From contig DPVW01000463.1 of NCBI GenBank assembly GCA_003529325.1, forward strand, positions 1,231 to 6,602: DNA of 5,372 nucleotides, read 5' to 3'. The notes beneath the pieces are model-generated. The model saw only the letters and a list, made by a program, of their open reading frames with translations. It was not told where the DNA came from and made no database searches. The position numbers were made by a program, and so were the translations under genes. Positions within the stretch are counted from its first letter, which is position 1. The number at the start of each line of letters is the position of its first letter. Source of the DNA: Candidatus Latescibacterota bacterium. Its GTDB lineage: Bacteria > Latescibacterota > UBA2968 > UBA8231. Shown here one piece after another: positions 1-5,277 of the stretch.

Positions 1-123
1 GCAAAAGCCGTACCAACCCGTCTTTCACTGGAGAATCCAATACATCCGCAACTCGCCCCTGTCACAATGACGTGATTTACGGAAAATTCTGGCATGGTTT
101 CGATCCGCACTGCCATATTGGCG

Positions 124-1197
124 TCAATTTTGCCGACTGCCTCGCTCCCGCAGTGATTCCTGTCTGCGGCGATGAGCCAACTCCCTCATATCGATGGCAG
201 GATCGAACTCATCTACGATCTCGATACCGAGAATCTCTTCCAGTACGTCTTCCAGCGTCACCAGCCCCGCCAGGCCACCGTATTCGTCGATGACGAGGAC
301 GAGATGCTGCCTGGTTTCCAGCAGGCGTCGAAGGAGCCGATCGACACTGAGAGATTCGGCGACGAAGTCGATGGGGCGCATGAACTCTTCGAGGCGTCGG
401 TCCCATTGGGCTTGGGCCATGGACGTGAGCACGTCGCGCCGAAGAACCATGCCCACCACGTCGTCTGCATCCTTGTCGTATACCGGAATTCGGCTGTGGT
501 TGAAATCGGCCAGCCCTGGGGAATCTTCCTTCAGCGCCCCCACCGTCTGCGCCACATTGAGCGATGAGACCACCGTTCTGGGCGTCATGATGTCCCGCAC
601 GTCTTTGTCTTCCAGGGAGAGGATATTTTCGATCACCGCCGCCTCGCCGGCACCGAGGGTGCCCGCTTTCAAGCCCAGTCGGGCCATGACGGTGATCTCT
701 TCAACGGACACGTCGGACTCGGCGCCACCACGTGCCAGCAGCGTTGTCAACTGACCGGTGAACCAGATCAACGGGCGGAAGATCCACACCAGGGCCAGCA
801 GCGGTCGTGCAATCACGCTCGCCAAACCCCGAGCGTGGAGGACACCGATGGTTTTGGGAATAACCTCGGAGAACACGAGAATCGCCAATGTGAACAGGGC
901 GGAGAACCAGGCGATATTCGAGATACCCCAGTTATCTCCGTGCCCAAATACATTCACCGCTGCTGCACCTGCGATGGCGGCGCCCGCCGTATTGGCGATG
1001 GTATTGAGAGACAGGATCGCGGCGATGGGCCGGTCCACCCTCTTGCGCAAGTCACGTAGAATCCGGCCGGAGGTTCGGCCTGACTCGGCCATCGTTTCGA
1101 TGTGTCCGATGGGGACCGAGTAGAGTACGGCTTCGAACAAGGAACACAGGGCGGAAACGCCGACGGCGACGCCCACAGCGATGGCGAGTTCGATCAT
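124..1197 (-). CDS. CNNM/DUF21-CBS domain membrane protein (CorC/HlyC family, putative Mg2+/Co2+ transport)
   Basis: Inner-membrane protein of 357 aa. Residues 1-155 form a DUF21/CNNM transmembrane domain, with hydrophobic segments near 3-27, 58-82, 95-119 and 127-150. It carries the family's conserved SLNTIANT (63-70) and EVIPKTIG (111-118) stretches. A CBS pair follows: IMTPR (203-207) and HSRIPVYD (234-241) mark CBS1, and VIDEYGGLAGLVTLEDVLEE (302-321) marks CBS2. In studied relatives the DUF21 domain moves or binds Mg2+ and the CBS pair binds ATP-Mg; transport here is inferred from that. The protein stops soon after CBS2 with a basic tail (HRRRQESLRERGSRQN), so the C-terminal CorC_HlyC domain of longer relatives is absent, as in many short members. 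The start is the only one available, since an in-frame TAG lies nine codons upstream. The sequence just before the ATG is a poor ribosome site, but the ATG overlaps the stop of a 22-codon upstream frame with a strong Shine-Dalgarno. The 'hemolysin' name is historical. Confidence 0.93.
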   Translation of the reverse strand: MIELAIAVGVAVGVSALCSLFEAVLYSVPIGHIETMAESGRTSGRILRDLRKRVDRPIAAILSLNTIANTAGAAIAGAAAVNVFGHGDNWGISNIAWFSALFTLAILVFSEVIPKTIGVLHARGLASVIARPLLALVWIFRPLIWFTGQLTTLLARGGAESDVSVEEITVMARLGLKAGTLGAGEAAVIENILSLEDKDVRDIMTPRTVVSSLNVAQTVGALKEDSPGLADFNHSRIPVYDKDADDVVGMVLRRDVLTSMAQAQWDRRLEEFMRPIDFVAESLSVDRLLRRLLETRQHLVLVIDEYGGLAGLVTLEDVLEEILGIEIVDEFDPAIDMRELAHRRRQESLRERGSRQN

Positions 1198-1262
1198 CTG
1201 ACGCCGGCCATGTGAATGGCGCTAACGCTGTCCATGTGCATGCCGCCATTGCGGCTCACCAT
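1194..1262 (-). CDS. Candidate 22-aa leader peptide / small ORF coupled to the CNNM gene
   Basis: A short frame encodes 22 residues beginning MVSRNGGMHM and ending AIHMAGVR. It has four Met and two His and no hydrophobic segment, and I recognise no family. Its ATG lies 5 nt after a perfect AGGAGG, the strongest ribosome site in the window. Its TGA overlaps the CNNM ATG as ATGA, a classic arrangement for translational coupling. The CNNM gene has no comparable ribosome site of its own, so ribosomes finishing this frame may be what start it. Leader ORFs ahead of Mg2+ transport genes are known (mgtL, corL in enterics), but this peptide does not resemble them. A 5-bp hairpin (1242-1255, GCCGC-4 nt-GCGGC) falls within its codons. 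The frame is open further upstream, to about 1409, but no ribosome site supports a longer start and the extension crosses the divergent promoter region. Translation is inferred. Confidence 0.5.
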   Translation of the reverse strand: MVSRNGGMHMDSVSAIHMAGVR

Positions 1263-1267
1263 CGCGT

Positions 1268-1273
1268 CCTCCT
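1268..1273 (-). promoter_or_regulatory. Consensus Shine-Dalgarno (AGGAGG) for the leader ORF
   Basis: On the minus strand AGGAGG is followed by 5 nt (ACGCG) and then ATG at 1262. It sits in CCTCCAGGAGG, so a small CCTC/GAGG stem with a 3-nt loop could partly mask it. It lies about 70 nt upstream of the CNNM start, too far to serve that ATG directly. This is the main support for the small leader ORF. Confidence 0.7.
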
Positions 1274-1289
1274 GGAGGTAGATGTGAGT

Positions 1290-1313
1290 TGCCGGACAGG
1301 CTGGTGGCCGGCA
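1290..1313 (-). repeat. Inverted repeat / potential RNA hairpin in the CNNM leader
   Basis: TGCCGG and CCGGCA form a perfect 6-bp stem around a 12-nt loop. On the minus strand this lies between the candidate promoter and the Shine-Dalgarno of the leader ORF, so it would fold at the 5' end of the transcript. No U-run follows it, so it is not an intrinsic terminator. It could instead be a protein-binding dyad in the divergent region. Part of it can also pair with sequence just upstream of the CNNM ATG. Confidence 0.35.
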
Positions 1314-1325
1314 GATACAGATGCT

Positions 1326-1354
1326 ACGATATTGAAACCTTCCCTCACCTACAA
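1326..1354 (-). promoter_or_regulatory. Candidate sigma70-type promoter for the leader ORF and CNNM gene
   Basis: Reading the minus strand, TTGTAG (1354-1349) and TATCGT (1331-1326) are separated by exactly 17 nt. They match the -35 and -10 consensus at 3/6 and 4/6. Transcription would start near 1319, giving a leader of roughly 57 nt before the small ORF. The match is modest and rests on spacing and position only. On the plus strand, TACGAT at 1325-1330 could be an overlapping -10 for the oxygenase operon, but I see no good -35 for it. Confidence 0.3.
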
Positions 1355-1360
1355 TCGGCC

Positions 1361-1365
1361 AGGAG
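1361..1365 (+). promoter_or_regulatory. Shine-Dalgarno (AGGAG) of the PhyH-family gene
   Basis: AGGAG lies 6 nt before the ATG at 1372, which is ideal spacing. This supports the ATG as the start of the first gene of the plus-strand operon. No other gene inside that operon has as clear a site, which fits coupled translation downstream. Confidence 0.75.
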
Positions 1366-1371
1366 TGCCAC

Positions 1372-2115
1372 ATGCCCCACCTGAGTTGTGCGGACAAGGC
1401 TTTCTTCAAGGAGAATGGTTATCTCATCCGGCAGGATCTGCTGACGCAGGAGCAGATCGACAACGCTCGTGATGCAATCTGGGAGGGCCTCGAAGCGGAC
1501 CGCAGCAATCCGGCCACCTGGATCGGCGCCGGCCCCCGTGTGCCCGTGCCTTCGAGCCACCCGGCGATTCGTGCGACCGTGATGGAATCGCCTGTGTTCA
1601 GCATCGCTGAGGAGCTCGTTGGTGAGGGTCAACTGAATCCGGGCGGGCCAGGCCCAAATCTGGTCTTTCCCTTTGGCGAGCAGGACTGGTCCGGCCCCAG
1701 CCACGGCCACCTCGATGGTTATTACACGCCGACGAATGGCGTTCCCGAAGGCACAGTCGGTCTATTTCATGTGGGTACCACGATCTATGTAGAGGATATC
1801 AAACCACAGGGAGGCGGCTTCACCCTCTGGCCCGGTGTCCATCGGCAGGCGGCCGAATACTTCAAAACACACTCCTTCCTGAGCATTCAGGGAGGCACCT
1901 CCCGGGAGGTCTTCGATCTGCCCGAACCATTGGAGGTGACGGGACCTGCGGGCACGGTCTGTTTCTGGCACGGGCAGATGGTGCATTCCGGTTCCCGGAA
2001 CTGCGCCCGCAATATCCGCATGGCACTCATCGCCCGGCTGTCACGAAAAGATCTCAATGACATCCGCTTCGAAACACCGGACGATATGTGGCAGTACTGG
2101 GAAGGGATTAATTGA
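1372..2115 (+). CDS. Phytanoyl-CoA dioxygenase (PhyH) family Fe(II)/2-oxoglutarate-dependent oxygenase
   Basis: Soluble 247-aa protein of the PhyH family, whose members use Fe(II), O2 and 2-oxoglutarate to hydroxylate (sometimes halogenate or epimerise) small molecules. The N-terminus (DKAFFKENGYLIRQDLLTQEQI, about 8-29) is the usual family opening. The iron site is visible: H113-x-D115 in GHLDGYY and distal H205 in VHSGSRN. R216 lies 11 residues after that His, where the family's 2-oxoglutarate-binding Arg sits. GGFTLWPGVHR (148-158) is the conserved strand and turn between them. The catalytic set is complete, so an active enzyme is likely. An Asp in HxD argues for hydroxylation rather than halogenation, because halogenases have Gly or Ala there. 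The length is at the short end for the family. No signal peptide or membrane segment is seen. It is the first gene of the operon, and its TGA shares one base with the ATG of the next gene. The substrate cannot be read from sequence; it need not be phytanoyl-CoA, and the neighbours suggest a sugar-like or polyol compound. Confidence 0.9.
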   Translation: MPHLSCADKAFFKENGYLIRQDLLTQEQIDNARDAIWEGLEADRSNPATWIGAGPRVPVPSSHPAIRATVMESPVFSIAEELVGEGQLNPGGPGPNLVFPFGEQDWSGPSHGHLDGYYTPTNGVPEGTVGLFHVGTTIYVEDIKPQGGGFTLWPGVHRQAAEYFKTHSFLSIQGGTSREVFDLPEPLEVTGPAGTVCFWHGQMVHSGSRNCARNIRMALIARLSRKDLNDIRFETPDDMWQYWEGIN

Positions 2116-2861
2116 TGCAGATGCAGATTGTCATGAGCGCAGCGTCGTTACCCGAGGCAGGATTGTCTGCGGTGCTCGACGCCGCCCAAACCGCCGGGTA
2201 CAACGCCGTCCAGTTGTTCCGCCACCGGACCGAGGCCAGTCTGGCCCATCCGCAATCCTCGATGCGACAGATCCGCGAATCTTTGACTGCCGCCCACATC
2301 GAGCTCGCGTCCTGCGAAATCCGTCCACTGACCGGGCGCAAAGCGGACACCGATGAGCGCAACCTGCCATACAACCTCAGGCAACTGGAGTGGGACATCC
2401 ACCTGTGCCGTGCACTCAATGCGCGCACTTTGGGTCTGCGTGGTGGTGACGATACGGAGGAGGCGCGTCAGGACTTGGTGGAAGGTATCAACCAACTCGC
2501 TGAACGGATCGACGATGTCACCCTCGCCGTAGGCACACAGGCTGGCAGTTGTCTGGCCACGGCAGCTGACATCGACGCCCTGGTACCCTCCTTTGCCGAC
2601 GACGTGGGCCTGATGCTCGACACGGCAGAGCTACTTGCCTGCGGCCAGGATCCCGTCGCCATAGCCGACAGCTGGGGCGCCAGGCTACGGCTCATCTACC
2701 TGCACGATGTGCGTGCAGGGGAGTCCGTCGGCCTCGGAGAGGGGGAGCTCGATCTGACGGGTCTGCTCAAGGTGCTGTCGAAGATCGACTACAGCGGTCC
2801 CGTCGTCGTCGAGACACCCGCCGACAAGATCGCTGCCGCGCGGCAGCGATTGCAGTCATAG
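2115..2861 (+). CDS. Xylose isomerase-like TIM-barrel protein, degenerate metal site
   Basis: This 248-aa cytoplasmic protein belongs to the sugar phosphate isomerase/epimerase (AP_endonuc_2, xylose isomerase-like TIM barrel) superfamily. Family landmarks are the N-terminal strand and helix ending in AGYNAVQLF (27-35), GLMLDTAELLACGQDP (165-180), LRLIYLHDVRAG (191-202), GLGEGELDLTGLL (206-218) and YSGPVVVETP (226-235). The usual metal ligands are only partly kept: D169, H197 and E233 are present. The first Glu, normally in a LENH/LE-type strand, is replaced by LAVGTQAG (137-144). The His of the usual LDTGH is E182 (LDTAE). It may bind a sugar without the standard chemistry, use an altered site, or act as a subunit. 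The start overlaps the preceding stop as TGATG. A TTG one codon upstream and an ATG at 2121 are alternatives, and no clear Shine-Dalgarno is seen, so translation is probably coupled. The specific reaction is unknown. Confidence 0.85.
   Translation: MQMQIVMSAASLPEAGLSAVLDAAQTAGYNAVQLFRHRTEASLAHPQSSMRQIRESLTAAHIELASCEIRPLTGRKADTDERNLPYNLRQLEWDIHLCRALNARTLGLRGGDDTEEARQDLVEGINQLAERIDDVTLAVGTQAGSCLATAADIDALVPSFADDVGLMLDTAELLACGQDPVAIADSWGARLRLIYLHDVRAGESVGLGEGELDLTGLLKVLSKIDYSGPVVVETPADKIAAARQRLQS
2831..2848. repeat. Perfect 18-bp palindrome at the 3' end of the first TIM-barrel gene
   Basis: CGCTGCCGCGCGGCAGCG is identical to its reverse complement over all 18 bases. As RNA it forms a 7-bp GC stem with a 4-nt loop, ending 11 nt before the gene's stop codon. 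No U-run follows directly (the T-rich stretch starts about 16 nt later), so it is not a standard terminator. It could be an operator or an mRNA-stability hairpin between the two TIM-barrel genes. Biased Ala/Arg/Gln codon composition may have helped create it. Confidence 0.5.
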
Positions 2862-2864
2862 CGT

Positions 2865-2870
2865 TATATT
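2865..2870 (+). promoter_or_regulatory. Candidate -10 element (TATATT) directly before the second TIM-barrel gene
   Basis: The 15-nt gap at 2862-2876 is strikingly AT-rich in this GC-rich region. TATATT matches the -10 consensus at 5/6, and a start about 7 nt after it would fall on the ATG at 2877, giving a leaderless transcript. No matching -35 is seen at 16-18 nt, so an activator would be needed. The evidence is positional only. Confidence 0.25.
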
Positions 2871-2876
2871 TTAACT

Positions 2877-3719
2877 ATGCAGATCGCCGCATTTGCCGAC
2901 GAGATCAACCGCGAGCAACTGACTCGAGCTGTACAATTGGCCACCCGCTGGGGCGTGGGAGCGGTGGAAATTCGATCGTTGCCCGGTGGCCGATTCCCGC
3001 GTGGCACAGCAGAAGAATTACACGCAGCCGGCCGCCTCATCACCGATGCCGGGCTTGTCGTCTCCGGTGTCTCACCGGGCCTCTTCAAGTGCGCCGTTGA
3101 GGATGACGAAGTCACCTCGGGTATCGCCGAATTGTTGCCCCGAGCCTGTGAATGGGCCTGCCAGTGGGGTACGGAGCGGGTCTCCATCTTTGGTACGGGG
3201 CGCGGTGACAGTCCCCATGGTTCTGGACAATTTCCGCCTCAGGTCGTCGACACGCTCGGCCGCATGTGCGACGTCGCACTTGCCTCGGGGTGCAGACTCG
3301 TGCTCGAAAATGAAGCGGTCTGTTGGGGCGACACCGGGGCGGAAGCGGCGGCTCTCATTCGAGCTGTGGGTTCGGATCGCTTGACGTTGTGCTGGGACCC
3401 GGGTAATTCCGCCCGTGCCGGGGCGGCCGATACCCACGCCGAGTATGAGGATCTCGCCGACCTGGTCACTCACGTGCATCTGAAAAACTTCGACGCCGAA
3501 GCCGCTGCATGGTCGCTGCTGGATTCAGGTGTCATCGACTGGTCCAGGCAACTGCACGCCCTCACCCTCAACGACTACAGCGGCTACCTCGTCATCGAGA
3601 CCCACACCGCCACCGAGCCCGCCAACGTGACGCCACTCTCTGAGGCCGGCGAAAAACTCGCCCCCCTCGAAGCCAACACGTTGCGCAACCTGCGTCACCT
3701 GCGCGCCCTGCTCGACTGA
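2877..3719 (+). CDS. Sugar phosphate isomerase/epimerase family protein (xylose isomerase-like TIM barrel)
   Basis: This 280-aa cytoplasmic protein is from the same superfamily as its upstream neighbour, but the two are clearly different and not a recent duplication. It opens with IAAFADEI, a common start for these proteins. All canonical metal-ligand positions are visible: E144 in LVLENEA, D174 in LCWDPGN, H201 in HVHLKNFD and E241 in YLVIETH. N177 replaces the His often found in DPGH, a common variant. GVIDWSRQLHAL (218-229) is the usual segment before the last strand. An active divalent-metal isomerase, epimerase or possibly dehydratase/lyase acting on a keto-sugar or inositol-type compound is expected; the exact reaction cannot be assigned. 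The gene lies 15 nt after its neighbour and 2 nt before the flippase gene. There is no Shine-Dalgarno before the ATG, only an AT-rich stretch, so it is either coupled to the upstream gene or started leaderless. Confidence 0.88.
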   Translation: MQIAAFADEINREQLTRAVQLATRWGVGAVEIRSLPGGRFPRGTAEELHAAGRLITDAGLVVSGVSPGLFKCAVEDDEVTSGIAELLPRACEWACQWGTERVSIFGTGRGDSPHGSGQFPPQVVDTLGRMCDVALASGCRLVLENEAVCWGDTGAEAAALIRAVGSDRLTLCWDPGNSARAGAADTHAEYEDLADLVTHVHLKNFDAEAAAWSLLDSGVIDWSRQLHALTLNDYSGYLVIETHTATEPANVTPLSEAGEKLAPLEANTLRNLRHLRALLD

Positions 3720-3721
3720 TC

Positions 3722-5194
3722 TTGTCCGCGACCCAGTCCCTCGCCACCCGCACAGTACGCGGCGTTTTCTGGACGGGAAGCGCTTTCGGCATGCAGGTGG
3801 TCACCACCTTCGTTTTCTACGGCATACTAGGCGCCGAACGCATGGGTGCTTTCGAGTGGGCGCTGATGATCGTGATGTTTCTCGCCCTGTTGTGCGACCT
3901 GGGCCTTGGCAGTGCCCTTGTGCAGGACCGTGACGCCGGGGACCAACACTTCACCGCCGCCTTCTGGGTCTGCCTTTTTTTTGGTCTCACCACAACCGCC
4001 CTCGTCGTCGTGATGGCGCCGTGGCTGGCGGCACTCCTCTCGCGTCAGGATACCGTCGGTTTCGAACCTGTTCTGCGCGGCATGGTGCTGCTCGTACCAT
4101 TTGCCGCCGTCTCCGGTCTGTTCCGCGCCAAGCTGCAACGGGACCTGCGTTGGCGTGCCATGGCGGCTGCCGAGATCGCTGCCTCGGTGATCCATGCGGC
4201 AACCGCCTTCGGTCTGCTCGCCATGGGTCATGGCATCATGAGCGCCGTGCACAGCGCCGTCGCCCGCGAGGCGGCTCTGCTTTTGGGCATGGCGTGGACG
4301 GCACACTGGCTACCGGCTACACGATTCAACATTGATGCCGTGCGTCGCATTCTCGCCTTCGGCCTGAATCTCACCGGCTCACGTTGCCTCAACTACCTCA
4401 ACAGCAATCTCGCACGAGGTGTGATCTTCGTCTCGCTCGGTGGTACCTCCCTGGGGTACTTCAGCTTCGCCAACCGCTTGACGCTGTTGCCACTTGTGCG
4501 CATTTCGACGGTGATCACCCGGGTCTTTTTTCCCACCTTCTCCGCCATCGTCGATGATGACGCACTGCTGCGCCGCGCGTATCTGCGTTCCGTACAAGCC
4601 GTGGCCCTCGCCTACTGGCCCGTGCTGGCAACCCTGTTCGTGCTCGCCGAACCAGTGGCGCTGCTCGCCAACACCGATATGGGGCCCGCCGTGTGGCCAC
4701 TTCGACTGCTGGCACTGGCGACGGTGATCAAGGCAGTGGGCGCCGGTGTTGGCTCCGTATTCCTCGCCAAGGGCCGCGCCAGTTGGGCGCTCTACTGGTC
4801 TCTGTTCAGTCTCGTCGTGCTGATCCCGGCGCTGTATTGGGGAGGCAGCCACGGTGTCGCCGGTGTGTGTGTCGCACTCGGTGCTACAGGAATGGTATTT
4901 CTGGCGTTGTCACAGCACCTCGCGAACCGGCTGCTCGACATCGGCTTCGGCGCCTACTTCGACCAGCTCTGGCGCCCAGCTCTGGTGGCAGCGATGACGG
5001 GTGGTGCCGTATTCGGCTGCTCGCCGCTGCTGCCGTCGACACCCATTTTGGCCTGCGCTGCCGGGGGTGTGGTGGCACTGATCGCCGGGCTTGCGGCGCT
5101 GCGTCTGTGCGCCTGGAAGGACATAACGGATATGGTCGCTATTGCACGGGGCACATCAGCAGGTTCTGGTGTGAATACCCTTTCCAATGTCTAG
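3722..5194 (+). CDS. Wzx-type flippase / polysaccharide biosynthesis exporter (MOP superfamily)
   Basis: A 490-aa integral membrane protein of the oligosaccharide flippase family (PST branch, resembling WzxC and TuaB). Such proteins turn undecaprenyl-linked oligosaccharides across the inner membrane. About 12-14 hydrophobic segments span the length. Family landmarks are the N-terminal TVRGVFWTGSAFG (11-23), LGLGSALVQ (60-68), RAKLQRDLRW (135-144) followed by a helix with Glu151, FGLNLTGSRCLNYLNSNL (213-230), LGYFSFANRL (244-253) and ISTVITRVFFPTFSAI (261-276). Length is normal and the frame is intact. The start is a TTG two bases after the previous stop, with no Shine-Dalgarno. The next in-frame ATG (3791) would remove the conserved N-terminal segment, so TTG with coupled translation is the best choice. 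A run of eight T at 3975-3982 encodes Phe86-Phe87. The glycan is unknown, and no glycosyltransferase or polymerase lies in the window. Assignment to flippase is firm; the substrate is not. Confidence 0.9.
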   Translation: MSATQSLATRTVRGVFWTGSAFGMQVVTTFVFYGILGAERMGAFEWALMIVMFLALLCDLGLGSALVQDRDAGDQHFTAAFWVCLFFGLTTTALVVVMAPWLAALLSRQDTVGFEPVLRGMVLLVPFAAVSGLFRAKLQRDLRWRAMAAAEIAASVIHAATAFGLLAMGHGIMSAVHSAVAREAALLLGMAWTAHWLPATRFNIDAVRRILAFGLNLTGSRCLNYLNSNLARGVIFVSLGGTSLGYFSFANRLTLLPLVRISTVITRVFFPTFSAIVDDDALLRRAYLRSVQAVALAYWPVLATLFVLAEPVALLANTDMGPAVWPLRLLALATVIKAVGAGVGSVFLAKGRASWALYWSLFSLVVLIPALYWGGSHGVAGVCVALGATGMVFLALSQHLANRLLDIGFGAYFDQLWRPALVAAMTGGAVFGCSPLLPSTPILACAAGGVVALIAGLAALRLCAWKDITDMVAIARGTSAGSGVNTLSNV

Positions 5195-5261
5195 GACCCC
5201 CAGTACCTTCTCAAGTTGACTCAAGACAATTGCAAGGCAGCGCCCGCCGTTGCCCGTTACC

Positions 5262-5266
5262 AGGAG
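5262..5266 (+). promoter_or_regulatory. Shine-Dalgarno (AGGAG) of pdxS
   Basis: AGGAG ends 11 nt before the ATG at 5278, slightly long but acceptable. An in-frame TTG at 5272 (5-nt spacing) is an alternative start that would add only two residues. Confidence 0.6.
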
Positions 5267-5277
5267 TGGAGTTGAAC

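Noticed and set aside
61..75. Small dyad GTCACAATGAC/TCAC-GTGA considered as a CRP-type operator
   Set aside because: The half-site spacing and orientation do not match the known TGTGA-N6-TCACA pattern, and it is downstream of a gene rather than before one.
90..115. Possible terminator after the CNNM gene (TGGCA/TGCCA stem followed by a short T-run on the minus strand)
   Set aside because: It has only a 5-bp stem with a 16-nt loop and four T residues, too weak to call.
1..116. Open frame on the minus strand starting ATG at 116 (begins MAVRIETMPEF, contains VTGASCGCIG) and running off the left edge
   Set aside because: It superficially resembles a nucleotide-binding TGASxGIG start, but has an extra residue in the motif, no Shine-Dalgarno, and third codon positions much less GC-biased than the real genes. 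The available length is too short to support a gene.
72..293. Plus-strand frame of 73 codons starting GTG
   Set aside because: It lies mostly antisense to the CNNM gene's C-terminal coding region, lacks a ribosome site, and resembles no family I know.
172..754. Long plus-strand open frames opposite the CNNM gene
   Set aside because: They are shadows of a well-supported minus-strand gene, with Arg/Ser-rich low-complexity translations and no start signals.
3266..3279. 14-bp perfect palindrome GTGCGACGTCGCAC inside the second TIM-barrel gene
   Set aside because: A 14-bp palindrome is expected about 0.3 times by chance in a window this size, and it is mid-gene with no regulatory context.
3827..4852. 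Long minus-strand open frames opposite the flippase gene
   Set aside because: Their compositions (His/Gln/Gly/Arg-rich) are those of antisense reading in GC-rich DNA, and the plus-strand flippase explains the region fully.
5216..5221. TTGACT resembling a -35 element upstream of pdxS
   Set aside because: No acceptable -10 hexamer occurs 16-18 nt downstream (the sequence there is GC-rich).
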